Below the pieces are notes generated by a model. That model was not told where the DNA came from, did no database searches, and saw only the letters and a program-made list of their open reading frames with translations. Shown here one piece after another: positions 41,191 through 51,033 of a stretch of 64,000 nucleotides of DNA (position 1 is its first letter; every line of letters starts with the position of its first letter). Origin of the DNA: Thaumatotibia leucotreta (taxonomy: Eukaryota > Arthropoda > Insecta > Lepidoptera > Tortricidae); the NCBI GenBank assembly GCA_025490895.1, contig JALPQI010030384.1, positions 1-64,000 of the forward strand. The letters are read 5' to 3'. Position numbers and translations under genes: made by a program.

Positions 41191-41650
41191 ATTCTTCAGC
41201 TTACCAGGCAGTTAGTCTGTTCAATAAATTGCCAACAACATTGAAGTCAGTCACTAATTTTAATATGTTCAAAAAATGTCTTAAAAGTTATTTATTGAAA
41301 AAGTGCTTTTATTCGGTGGACGAGTTTTTATCAGCGCAGAATACATTTTAATAATTAATATAATTATAATTAGTAGATTAATTGGAATATAAGGTAAACT
41401 ATATATATTTATTTCTCAATGTGACTTAATTCGATAAATTTCTCTGACTGTTTAATTACTGGTTATTGTAGATATAGATTAAGTTTATTTTTAATATGAG
41501 TCCTTATATTGTTAATTTTGTAGACATATTAATTGAATGTATAGTGATAATTTTATTAGATTTTAGTATTTAACTATAAAATTGTAATTTAATGAAATAT
41601 TCAACGCAATGTATATTGTTTAATGAATAAAATGACTATGACTATGACTA
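41191..41650 (+). mobile_element. CR1-like LINE 3' fragment in gene B intron 1
   Basis: A 5'-truncated copy whose frame reads LFNKLPTTLKSVTNFNMFKK and ends YSVDEFLSAQNTF and a stop, the CR1-like C-terminus. About 270 bp of 3' sequence follows, ending in (ATGACT)n near 41630-41650. AATG flanks it on both sides. The matching place in A intron 1 is unoccupied. The 5' junction repeats about 20 bp of flanking DNA (41147-41167 and 41171-41191). Confidence 0.7.
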
Positions 41651-41961
41651 TGAATGTATATTTACCGCACTCACCCCATGCTCTGCCGTGTCACACCTAT
41701 CTCATCTAACTCGATGTCCTCAACACACAAGTTAGGCATGACACGGCAGTGCTGTAAACTCTATAACTCACTAACACTAAGGCAGACTTAATATATCTAT
41801 GTTGTGATAAATATTAACAATATCTACTTGGTTCAATATAACTAAATGTCTATGTAATTGCAAGGCGAATTTTTGTCTTTCTATGACAAAGTGACAGCAA
41901 AAAGACACTCTTATAACAGCCTTAATAATAAATAATCTCGATTGTATTAAAGGAAGCCCAC

Positions 41962-42046
41962 CGTGGTCCGCCGCAAGGCACTCGGGCTCCATCTTGACGC
42001 GCGCCGCCCCCGGCGCCGGCGGTGACCCGCCGCGGTCTGTCTCCAT
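41962..42046 (-). CDS. Zinc-finger gene B, coding exon 1
   Basis: 85 bp from ATG at 42046, phase 1 at the donor (CACG|GTGGGC). Same peptide as A and C exon 1. It lies head to head with gene C exon 1, 843 bp away. Confidence 0.72.
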
Positions 42047-42889
42047 GCTGGCCAGTTATCGTGTTACTTGTAATATATTTAGTGTGAACAACGAAAAGAA
42101 AGAGAACAATACTGAACGGCACTAAGTAAGCGTTATTAAATAAAATGCGTGATCATGGATGCATGACCGAACTGACGAACTGACAGCTGCCAATGCCAAT
42201 GACATTTCACAGAATAAATAGAATAATAATAATGTCACTTTCCTCCCACAGAGTACACAGACTTCGTAGGAGACAGACGTTTGTGTGACATTCTTTACCG
42301 CGTTGGGTGCACGGGTGCACGGCATATTTATTTTATCATCTTTATTTCGTTCGATCCCTGGTGATGATGCTCATGGCAGGGTCGCATTTAATAAAGTTAC
42401 TATTTTCAATTTTTCTGTGTGCCTCTATTTCTAGACAATAAGTGCCAGCGTTAGAGAGGCTGACAGCGAAATCCTAAAATGTAACTTTATAAAACACGAC
42501 CCAGGTGGCATAATACATCACTATAGTCTTATTTTATGCGATAGCATGAAACTTGACCTTGCATCGCCTCAGCCAGCGATGGATCACAAATCGCGACAAT
42601 TAGTTGGATGCCTGTAGAGCCCCTTTTTTGTGCATCATTCAAGTATATAGTAGTACTGCGTTCATGTGCTATTTATTCTGTGAGTGTGAACTGTCATTGT
42701 CATCTGTCAGTTCCGTCAATCCGTCATGTCATGCGTCATGCATGAGACGCTAGAAGTAAAGTAAGACGTAGTTATTTATTTAATAACACTTAGTGCCGTT
42801 GCCGTTGCCGTTCAGTATTGTTCTCTTTCTTTACGTTGTTGAGAACACTAAGTATATTACAAGTAACGATAACCTGACAACTGGCCAGC
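42047..42889. promoter_or_regulatory. Divergent promoter region between genes B and C
   Basis: The region lies between two start codons facing away from each other. A TCAGT arthropod initiator followed by ATTGTTCTCTTT lies about 68 bp upstream of B's ATG (42115-42111, minus) and about 77 bp upstream of C's (42812-42816, plus). Both halves resemble the flank of gene A. A GCCGTT triplet repeat (42795-42811) precedes C's initiator. No TATA box is obvious. Confidence 0.55.
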
Positions 42890-42974
42890 ATGGAGACAGA
42901 CCGCGGCGGGTCACCGCCGGCGCCGGGGGCGGCGCGCGTCAAGATGGAGCCCGAGTGCCTTGCGGCGGACCACG
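42890..42974 (+). CDS. Zinc-finger gene C, coding exon 1
   Basis: 85 bp from ATG at 42890 to the donor CACG|GTGGGC in phase 1, identical or nearly so to the exon in A and B. Intron 1 of this copy is 7.5 kb because an I-clade LINE sits in it. Confidence 0.72.
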
Positions 42975-43313
42975 GTGGGCTGCCTTTAATACAATCGAGA
43001 TTACCTTCATATAACCATGACACATTGTGTGCCGCTGAAACGAAACTGTCAAAATTCTAATGTACTATCATGTTGTTACTAAAATTTTGTATAATATTGA
43101 TAGCTCATTTTATTTTTGAAATGATTAATCTAACAGTAGAGTATTGTAAAAAAAAGTCAAACTTTTCTTAATCTTTTTTTCTCAAACCTGGATTGCAGAT
43201 CCTGATGAGGTTGATAGTAGGGTGTCCTCCTGCTGTTCATAGATATGGATCTGGCAACTTTCCAGTTCTCACATTATAATTGTATTGAATTTTAGATATA
43301 TTGAACTATGTCC

Positions 43314-43461
43314 AGTACCCGGCGATAAACTTTGCACATCAGTCTCTGGAAAGAGACTCGGCTTTATAGAGTGTTGTCCCTCTCTAACATTATGTGACGT
43401 TTATGCAATATTATTTGTCTCTTTCCAAAGACCGATGTGCGAACTTTATCGTCGGGTACTG
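43314..43461. repeat. 148-bp MITE in gene C intron 1
   Basis: Inverted ends of about 31 bp starting CAGTACCCGGCGATAAAC (43314) and CAGTACCCGACGATAAAG (complement of the right end, 43461), with four mismatches. hAT-like in form, but I see no clear 8-bp duplication. Confidence 0.6.
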
Positions 43462-43766
43462 TAGGTGTAGATCCCCTTGTCGTCAGAATACCAAGTAATT
43501 ACTTGCCTCTGTTACAAGTTGATGTATACTGTACTGGGCTGTACTTGATTGTGATCTTTCATTCATTTGCATATTACTTCATTCATTTCATTTTCATTTT
43601 ATTAATTCAATAACAATATTACAATTGTGTCTGAATATATGTATGACTTGAGAACGTGTGCGAGTAGCGCGTTGAGTGAGTGGTAGTTTGAGGTTACTTC
43701 CCGAAATAATACAAATCCTTATTTGGTGAAAGTTTAATATATTAACAATAGTTTCTTAGGGCAGGA

Positions 43767-45320
43767 ATGGACGGAAATGAGAAGGAGAAACCTCCTGACG
43801 AGGACGGTGTCAGAAGTATAGATCAGAATACTAATAATGTACCTCGCAAAAGAAATCTGATTCTGACACCGTCCAAGTTAGGACCTTTCCCCAAAAAAAT
43901 TATTCTAGACACAAAAGACAACCAGTCAGGCAATGCTAATACAGCCGATCCCAGCACAAATGATGGAAAATGTATTGGTGTTACCTCTGTCGAGCATAAC
44001 CCACAATCCGGCAGTGTAAAAGTTGACCTTCCCACTAATAGTGATAACACAATGGAAATCGAAACTAACCCACACTTGTACAAACACCCGATAACGGAAG
44101 CTAAGTCCCGTGTATACAACAGTGATGATGATGGCCCATTCATAGTTCACGTATCAAGAGCTGATAACTCTACCCCTTCCAACGCCTCATTAAAACCAAT
44201 CAACGTAGGCCTGCTACTTTGTCAGGCAAACGTAAAGAATGTGATGAAGGATGGTATTAAATCGGTAGGACGAAATAGGGTATCGGTTACATTCAATACT
44301 GCGATAGATGCCAACACTTTCCTAAAACACCCGATGCTAGATAAAAATAAATTCTCAGCTGACATTCCCTCGTACCATGTCTCACGGATGGGGCTGGTCC
44401 GAGGAGTGCCAACTGATTGGTCTATGGAAGACTTAGTAAACGGGACAGATCTAAAAGAGGGTAGAGGTAAGATCCTAAAGGCTCGACGTCTCCAACGTAA
44501 AGTACGTCAAGAGGATGGCTCCCCGGCTTGGGTTCCAACCCAATCCGTGGCGGTCACCTTTGAAGGACAGGTGCTACCATCAAAAATATTCGCCTACTAC
44601 ACTTCGCTATCAGTAGAAATATACCAACTTCCAATAATACAGTGCAGAAAGTGTCTTAGGTTTGGCCATATCCAATCCCAGTGCAGGTCAGATGCAAGGT
44701 GCTATAAATGTGCAGCCAAACACCCCGGCGATGACTGCAATGTTGCCCCAGAGCATGTAACATGCATATTCTGCTCAGGCAGACATTTTGCTACCGACAA
44801 AAAATGCAATGAATATGCGCGACAGAAATCTATAAAAATGGCAATGTCGGAGCAGAATGTCTCCTACGCAGAAGCTGCATCCCGCTTCACAACAGCCCGC
44901 AGACCATATGCTGATGTAGTAGCCCAGGAAATGTTTGAGCCCACTGCAGATTTCTCTAGAGCCTCTCAGTCTCCATATCACCCCCCCTCCAACCCATCCT
45001 CCCCCAATACATCATACCGAAAAACCACTTTCCAAGCTCCCCGGGCTAGAGCCCCACTCTCCCCGGGATACGACAGACAAGCCCATAACAACATCACCCA
45101 AACCCCACGCTCCCAGACGCCCAACGGCCACGCACTATTCGAATTACTAAACAAAATTACCCCTAATGAGAACCTCCTAGAACTACTTATGAAAGTAGTA
45201 GTAAATATCCTTGCCAAAATGTCTGAGTCCTTACCGAACAACGTTGCGTCTACCCTTATACACTTAGTCGAAAGTCTTTCCGCCAATGGCTTCTTTGGCT
45301 TCTTTTCTCCAATGGAATAG
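43767..45320 (+). CDS. I-clade ORF1: Gag-like RNA-binding protein
   Basis: 517 codons from ATG at 43767. A Lys/Thr/Pro-rich N-terminal half is followed by an RRM-like fold region (about residues 145-225, VGLLLCQANVKNVMKDG). Three CCHC knuckles follow (about residues 292-352): CRKCLRFGHIQSQC, CYKCAAKHPGDDC and CIFCSGRHFATDKKC. A Pro/Ser-rich stretch and a leucine-rich C-terminus (LLELLMKVVVNILAKM) end the protein. It would package the element RNA. Its last 35 bp overlap ORF2 in the +1 frame. Confidence 0.85.
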   Translation: MDGNEKEKPPDEDGVRSIDQNTNNVPRKRNLILTPSKLGPFPKKIILDTKDNQSGNANTADPSTNDGKCIGVTSVEHNPQSGSVKVDLPTNSDNTMEIETNPHLYKHPITEAKSRVYNSDDDGPFIVHVSRADNSTPSNASLKPINVGLLLCQANVKNVMKDGIKSVGRNRVSVTFNTAIDANTFLKHPMLDKNKFSADIPSYHVSRMGLVRGVPTDWSMEDLVNGTDLKEGRGKILKARRLQRKVRQEDGSPAWVPTQSVAVTFEGQVLPSKIFAYYTSLSVEIYQLPIIQCRKCLRFGHIQSQCRSDARCYKCAAKHPGDDCNVAPEHVTCIFCSGRHFATDKKCNEYARQKSIKMAMSEQNVSYAEAASRFTTARRPYADVVAQEMFEPTADFSRASQSPYHPPSNPSSPNTSYRKTTFQAPRARAPLSPGYDRQAHNNITQTPRSQTPNGHALFELLNKITPNENLLELLMKVVVNILAKMSESLPNNVASTLIHLVESLSANGFFGFFSPME

Positions 45321-48300
45321 CCGAAGTATTATACCTAAAAAAAACGAAATAATACATTTAATCAACAAACATTCTGTGTCTGTTGCGGCTATCTCGGAGA
45401 CATGGTTGAGGCCCGGCGCCCTCTTTAGGATTCCGGGCTTCTCATGCCTCCGAGATGATCGTAATGACGGACGAGCAGGATGCGCTTTGCTGATAAAACA
45501 TTCATTTCCCTTCTCCCAAATTCCTCTCCCGTCACACTCAGATGCAATTAATGCCGTAGCTGCTAAGGTTATGGGCATTAATTTCATCTCCATCTACATT
45601 CCTCATCCTGACCAGGGTCTTATAAACGAACTAACAACTATCCTCTCTGCTGTCCCAACTCCTCTCCTTATACTGGGTGACTTCAATTGCCACAATATTT
45701 CCTGGGGTTCATATCATTCAGATGCATTCTCATCATCCCTACTCGACTTATTTGACGACATGAATGTTGTAGTGATCAATGATGGAACCCCTACTCACAG
45801 AGTTTATCCTGGTCAAAATCCACAATCAGTCCTAGACTTATCTATCTGTTCACCTAATTTGTCCTCCTTGCTGTCTTGGCAAGTTCTCCGTCAGTCATTT
45901 GGTAGTGACCACTTCCCCATTGTTATCACCAAACCATCATCTGTAGTCCCCTCTCCTGCACCTGAACCCCTCCTGAAACATAAAACCCAGTTAGCCGATT
46001 GGCCTAAATATGCGTCATACATCGAGTCTGAATTAAAAAATCGGTGCCCAGACATATGTACTGACGGTATGGCTTATCCAAACTTTAAAAACCTGATCTT
46101 GGAGTCTGCTGATAAATTTATACCTATAAAAAAACCTGCCCGAAACAAGATTCCCTCTCCTCCCTGGTGGAATGCAGACTGCACTGCAGCAGTTAAAAAA
46201 AGGAATTTGGCAGAAAATAAATTTAACATAACTGGTAACATGGATGACTACTTGTCTTTTAAAAAAGTTTCAGCTCATACCAAACGTTTCCTGGCTAAGG
46301 TTAAGAAAAGGGGTTGGAAGGAGTTCTGTGAGAGCTTGTCTCCTAGAACACCTCCCTCTCTAGTATGGAAGAAGATTAAAAGATTTAGGGGCTCATCCAA
46401 GCCAGACTCTATACTAACTTCAGATGCGCCCTGGTTATCAGACTTTGCCGACAGGCTGGCTCCACCAACTGTCCCTGAGGCCTCTTGCATAATACCGCCA
46501 CTACTGTCTGTAACTGCAGGCCCTCTGGAAGGACCGTTTTCTAGCTCAGAACTCAGGTTGGTACTTGATGGACTCCGAAATACCACACCTGGTGAAGATG
46601 GCATTCCCTACTGTTTCCTAACCAAGCTAAACGCATCTTCGCAAGAATACCTACTCAACATTTTAAATCATACTTTTCATACAGGGGAAATTCCAGAGGA
46701 CTGGAGGAGCCAAGTCATTATCCCAATACTGAAACCACATAAAGACCCAGATTTGGCTAGTTCGTACCGACCAATTGCGCTTTCTGCTACAATGGGCAAG
46801 ATTCTCGAACACCTAGTTAAAAATAGATTGGAGTGGTTTGTAGAGAACAGGGGACTTCTGGCTGATACTCAATTCGGTTTCCGCAAGGGGCGGAGTACAA
46901 TGGATAACCTAAATATACTAACCACAGACATCAGACTGTCCCTATCACAGAATGAACATCTGTTGGCATGCTTCCTAGACATCTCTGCAGCCTACGACAA
47001 TGTCCTTCTTCCGGTGCTCAGAGCAAAAATGCTTAATCTGAGCATCCCTGTGAAGATTGTCCAAATTGTCACCAACCTTCTCATGGGTAGATCCATTAAA
47101 ATCCGGGATGGTACTTCTTACTATCCCCCTCGTGTACTGTGGAGAGGTCTCCCTCAGGGTTCGGTTCTCAGTCCGTTGCTGTATAGCATTTACACCTTTG
47201 ATTTGGAGCAGTCAGTCCTATCATTCTGTAATATCCTGCAGTACGCAGATGATTTGGTACTATATACCTCCTCAAAGTCAATGGAGAAAGCAACAACAAG
47301 TCTGAACACAGCCTTAGGATACCTGAAGGATTGGTTTGATGAGCATGGCTTGACTTTATCTCCATCAAAGAGCTCGGCAGTGACATTCAGCCGTAGAAGA
47401 AACATGCCCACTGCAGATTTACACTATGATGGAGATATCATTCCCAACAAGGAGTCTGTGAAATTTCTGGGTGTCATTCTGGACTATAATATGTCTGGCA
47501 CTTCACATCATAAATACATCATAGGAAAATGTGAAAAGAGCATTAATATGCTTCGAGCATTATCAGGTGTGTGGTGGGGTTCTCACCCTTATTGTCAAAA
47601 GTTACTATATAATGCCACCATCCGCAGTCATATGGATTATGGGTCTTTTATAATGGAACCATGCAACAAGGGATACTTACACAAATTAGACCTTATACAG
47701 GCTAAATGTTTGCGCATTATATTAGGAGCCATGAAGTCTTCTCCCAAAAATGCCATGCAGGTTGAGTGTGTGGAGGCCCCTCTCCACCTGCGTAGACAAT
47801 ATCTTGCTGACAGGTTCTTGACTAAAGCTGTTTCAATGTCCAATCACAGGCTCCTTCCACGGTTGCGGTCCCTTGCATCTGAGGTCACTGAAAACCGATA
47901 TTGGACACATAAAACTCCCCCAAGAATTATAACAACCCTATCAAAATTAAATAACAACAATTCAATCACATATAGTTCAGGAACTAACCCCTTATTTGAA
48001 ATAGCTTTTGAAACCATAATTTACTCCCCCAAAGTATTATTAGACTTTGGCATTTTCAAAAATGATCCAGGTGCAAATAATAAATTTGATAAATTATTAA
48101 ATAAATGGCCAGATTACCTACCAATGTTTACTGACGCCTCAAAAGTAGACCCCGCAACTTGTGTGGGAGCAGCAGTCTGGATTCCAAAATACAAAATAGC
48201 CCTAACAATCAAATGTCCTCCATCATCCTCAATTTTTACTGGAGAAGCAGTGGCAATCCTGGAAGCAATTAAGTATGCAGACTCTCACAATATTAAAAAA

Positions 48301-48984
48301 GTCATCATCTTTTCTGATAGTAAAAGTTGCTTACAAGCCATCGCGGGCAATCAGTTCAGAATGAAAGGTAAATTTCCACTAATACTACAAATTAAAACAC
48401 TCCTGCGTCAAATGGAAGCTAGGGACATTCTTGTGATCTTAGGTTGGGTGCCAAGCCACTGTGGCATCATTGGTAATGAGACGGCTGATACTTGGGCAAA
48501 ACAGGCTATCACATCAGGCTTAGTTATCCATAATGTTATATACAGCTCAGACATACTAACACGCGCGCAAACTGACCTGTTCTATGCATGGCAGGAGTAC
48601 TGGGACTCCTCCAGGATTCGAGTTGGGCGGCACTATGGTAATATACAACCCCAGATCCCTCGCAAACCTTGGTTCTATAAATTCCGCAAGTCTCCGAAGT
48701 GGGTCACATCAACCATCTGCCGTTTGCGTTTAGGCCACGTTTGTTCACCGGTATTTCTGGCAAAGATTAAGGTCCGGGATAGCTCATTGTGTGAATGTGG
48801 CCTCGACGAAGGTAATTTAGACCATATTTTCTTTGCGTGCCTAAAGTACAATTCTTCACTGTATGATGCATTGCCTGACTATATCCCACGACCTACTTGC
48901 TTCAGCTCGCTTCTCTGCTTTATGGACCCTCCTCTGACTAGTATTCTCATTAAATTTATTCAAGCTCATAACATAAAACTCTAA
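45286..48984 (+). CDS. I-clade ORF2: endonuclease, reverse transcriptase and RNase H
   Basis: 1,232 codons from ATG at 45286. The N-terminal apurinic-type endonuclease (about 1-230) shows LQWNSRSI, ISETWL, ILGDFNCHN and GSDHFPI. The reverse transcriptase (about 480-760) shows SYRPIALSATMGKILE, FLDISAAYDNV, GLPQGSVLSPLLYSIYTF and the catalytic QYADDLVLY. The RNase H domain (about 945-1080) has the expected acidic residues in FTDASKVD, GEAVAILEAI, IFSDSKSC and GNETADTWAK; it marks the I group. A C-terminal Cys/His cluster (CECGLDEGNLDHIFFAC) ends it. No stop or frameshift is seen, so the protein could be active. Confidence 0.9.
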   Translation: MASLASFLQWNSRSIIPKKNEIIHLINKHSVSVAAISETWLRPGALFRIPGFSCLRDDRNDGRAGCALLIKHSFPFSQIPLPSHSDAINAVAAKVMGINFISIYIPHPDQGLINELTTILSAVPTPLLILGDFNCHNISWGSYHSDAFSSSLLDLFDDMNVVVINDGTPTHRVYPGQNPQSVLDLSICSPNLSSLLSWQVLRQSFGSDHFPIVITKPSSVVPSPAPEPLLKHKTQLADWPKYASYIESELKNRCPDICTDGMAYPNFKNLILESADKFIPIKKPARNKIPSPPWWNADCTAAVKKRNLAENKFNITGNMDDYLSFKKVSAHTKRFLAKVKKRGWKEFCESLSPRTPPSLVWKKIKRFRGSSKPDSILTSDAPWLSDFADRLAPPTVPEASCIIPPLLSVTAGPLEGPFSSSELRLVLDGLRNTTPGEDGIPYCFLTKLNASSQEYLLNILNHTFHTGEIPEDWRSQVIIPILKPHKDPDLASSYRPIALSATMGKILEHLVKNRLEWFVENRGLLADTQFGFRKGRSTMDNLNILTTDIRLSLSQNEHLLACFLDISAAYDNVLLPVLRAKMLNLSIPVKIVQIVTNLLMGRSIKIRDGTSYYPPRVLWRGLPQGSVLSPLLYSIYTFDLEQSVLSFCNILQYADDLVLYTSSKSMEKATTSLNTALGYLKDWFDEHGLTLSPSKSSAVTFSRRRNMPTADLHYDGDIIPNKESVKFLGVILDYNMSGTSHHKYIIGKCEKSINMLRALSGVWWGSHPYCQKLLYNATIRSHMDYGSFIMEPCNKGYLHKLDLIQAKCLRIILGAMKSSPKNAMQVECVEAPLHLRRQYLADRFLTKAVSMSNHRLLPRLRSLASEVTENRYWTHKTPPRIITTLSKLNNNNSITYSSGTNPLFEIAFETIIYSPKVLLDFGIFKNDPGANNKFDKLLNKWPDYLPMFTDASKVDPATCVGAAVWIPKYKIALTIKCPPSSSIFTGEAVAILEAIKYADSHNIKKVIIFSDSKSCLQAIAGNQFRMKGKFPLILQIKTLLRQMEARDILVILGWVPSHCGIIGNETADTWAKQAITSGLVIHNVIYSSDILTRAQTDLFYAWQEYWDSSRIRVGRHYGNIQPQIPRKPWFYKFRKSPKWVTSTICRLRLGHVCSPVFLAKIKVRDSSLCECGLDEGNLDHIFFACLKYNSSLYDALPDYIPRPTCFSSLLCFMDPPLTSILIKFIQAHNIKL

Positions 48985-49191
48985 TCTATATCACCTATGT
49001 AACTATTGTATTTATTCTAATTTTATCTTCGTCTTCCTTCCTTCATGTTGGCACGACTAACAAACTGTCATCCGCTCCCGCTTTTTTGCTTAACTTTTGT
49101 AATTGTCATGTGTTCGTCTGTGAAGTCAAAATAAAATTGTTTGTTTTTAGGTATCCCAATACTATCCTATCACCAAAAAAAAAAAAAAAAA

Positions 49192-49304
49192 TAGAAACTC
49201 GTTCTCCTCACGTGTGAAAGTCCATCGGAAAAGGAAAACAACAATCACCTTGACATTGGCAAATTCACCTTGCTGTGGAAACAAGCAAGGAGTAAAGCCA
49301 GAGG
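49192..49304 (+). other. Probable 3'-transduced flanking DNA of the I element
   Basis: 113 bp of non-element sequence between two poly(A) tracts, still inside the target duplication. It has no similarity to anything else in the window. It would be genomic DNA copied by read-through of the first poly(A) signal at the source locus. Confidence 0.6.
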
Positions 49305-49340
49305 AAAAAAAAAAAAAAAAAAAAAAAATATGTATGACTT

Positions 49341-50456
49341 TCAATAAGGACCATCTATATTGCTGGTTTACATTTGTATTTTTATAGTATCATGAATAAA
49401 TATAGCTTAGAACGTAAAAAATGTCATTTATACAATGTGAGAAAAAAAGTTTGTAAATTATTCAATAGAGTAGAAGGATTCTCGCAATAAGACTGTCAAT
49501 AATTTATTTTTAAAGGTGTTAAAGCTAGTGACCTTCCTCCACTCTGTCGGAAGCTTGTTGAAGAGTTGACACCCTGGTATTGTGCACAGTGACTGACCAC
49601 TTTCAGTGTTGGCTGCAGTTTACAATGGAAATATTTTTTTCTCGTGTTCACCCGCAGTTCCCTTTCTTCAGCGGTTTCATACTGGTCCAGATTTTTCATT
49701 AGTTCTGTAAGGATTAGTAAGATGTACAAACACGGGACTGTCAGTATGTTAAGCTTGATAAAGTAGTCCTTGCAAGAGTCTCTTTGTGAAATACGCACTA
49801 TGGTTCTCAAAGCTCGCTTCTGGGTTATAAAAGCTTTCTGTATGTTGTAGTTGTAACTACAACTTATTTATTATGGTCAGGGTAAAACAGGCAACCTAAG
49901 TCACAATTCTGTTGACTTACCTGTGACAAATCTAAAGAATCTTGGTTGATATACTGACAATCCTGGAGCACGCCTGTGAGTGCCTTCAACTGCATTCATC
50001 ATTTATACGAACTAAAGTACATAGAGTTCTTAACATTACTGGTATGATGTGGTGTAAAGAAGAGAATAATAGCACTCTCTTGTGTCAGGGGCCCAGATCC
50101 TCTTTGTAGTACCTTCCTTTGCTTTATTGGTCATAGATTAGCGCAGATATTATGTCATGCTTTGAAATATAGAACTGGATTACTTACGTAATTTCAGTAA
50201 ATGATTGCACCCATTCAGAGAGTCCTGATAGGTGAATAACCCAGTTTGATAATATTTTATGGGTAATATGTATGAGTCTTACATCAATTACGATACCAAT
50301 TCATGACTGAAGCAGAAATATCATCAGACCAAACCTGCTTTCCAGGCAATTGGCAATGTCTATTGTCAGAAGTGCCACAAGAGAAGTCCCTCACAAGCAC
50401 TGGGCCGGGAAGATTACAATCTCCATCTAGCTGATATTTACGATCTATTGTTTTAG
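49341..50456. other. Rest of gene C intron 1
   Basis: A minus-strand CR1-like C-terminal fragment lies at 49860-49450 (see separate entry). The remainder (49861-50456) shows nothing I recognise. Confidence 0.4.
49450..49860 (-). pseudogene. CR1-like LINE C-terminal fragment
   Basis: The minus-strand frame from 49810 reads MRTIVRISQRDSCKDYF and LNILTVPCLYILL. After a frameshift near 49550 it reads NKLPTEWRKVTSFNTFKNKL and ends YSIE and a stop. This is the conserved end of CR1-like ORF2. Everything upstream is missing, so it is a dead, 5'-truncated insertion. Confidence 0.65.
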
Positions 50457-50648
50457 TACCTATGAAGGAGGAAGAGTTGTCGGATGAAGAGGTGTGTGTG
50501 AAGGAGGAGTGTGGAGAGCGCCGACAGCCGTGTGGAGTGAGCGCGGCAGCCATGCTGGCCGGCCTGTACACCGACCACGTGGTGAAGGACGAGCTCGTGC
50601 TGGGGCCGGAGCGCCCGCACCGCCCCGTCGTGCCGCTGGTGGCGCAAG
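50457..50648 (+). CDS. Zinc-finger gene C, coding exon 2
   Basis: 192 bp, phase 1 at both ends (acceptor TTTTAG, donor CAAG|GTCAGT). After the junction codon it reads PMKEEELSDEEVCVKEECG and ends PHRPVVPLVAQ. It keeps the boundaries and length of A and B. Two residues at its start differ from A, where the codons read YV. Confidence 0.72.
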
Positions 50649-50892
50649 GTCAGTACATTGTTTCTAATAACAACTCAAAATACAAGTATGTACCTCTCGC
50701 TTACCAATTTAATGTTTTTAGACTTCCATACCAATACTGCTTTTGTTGTTCAGGTGTTAAATAATCGACACAGTAAGGACGATAACATGCACATCCATAT
50801 TCTGTGAAAAACATCTGTTCATCAAATAACGTATTTGCAAAACGCTTGTGGATATTATTATCTTTAGTTCAGTATTGTTTGTGATGTCGCAG

Positions 50893-51033
50893 CTAGGCGC
50901 TCGTGCTCGGTCAGGCTGGAGCGCCTGCTGGTGGACGCGGGGCGGCGCACCTGCCGGGTCGGGCGCCGCACGTACAAGCTGCACACCACGAGCGAGCCCG
51001 CCCATACACCCGCACCGGAACCTCGCAGCAACG
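50893..51033 (+). CDS. Zinc-finger gene C, extra exon duplicating the start of the finger exon
   Basis: 141 bp after GTCGCAG, phase 1 in and phase 1 out (CAACG|GTGAGT). It encodes the SCSVRLERLLVDAGRRTCRV block and following residues through HTPAP, then EPRSN. This is a near-exact copy of the first part of the finger exon, with an added splice donor. Splicing it in would give a protein with this Cys/Arg-rich block twice (about 722 aa); skipping it keeps the frame (about 675 aa). It stands where gene A has its single-finger exon 3. It could also be an unused relic. Confidence 0.5.

Larger units (their letters stand above)
43650..49327 (+). mobile_element. Full-length I-clade LINE
   Basis: 5.7 kb flanked by the 13-bp duplication ATATGTATGACTT (43637-43649 and 49328-49340). 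It has a 117-bp leader, ORF1, ORF2 with endonuclease, reverse transcriptase and RNase H, and 3' sequence with AATAAA (about 49130). It ends in two poly(A) tracts (49175-49191 and 49305-49328). Both frames are unbroken, so it may be competent. It lies in gene C's first intron, sense to the gene. Confidence 0.9.
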
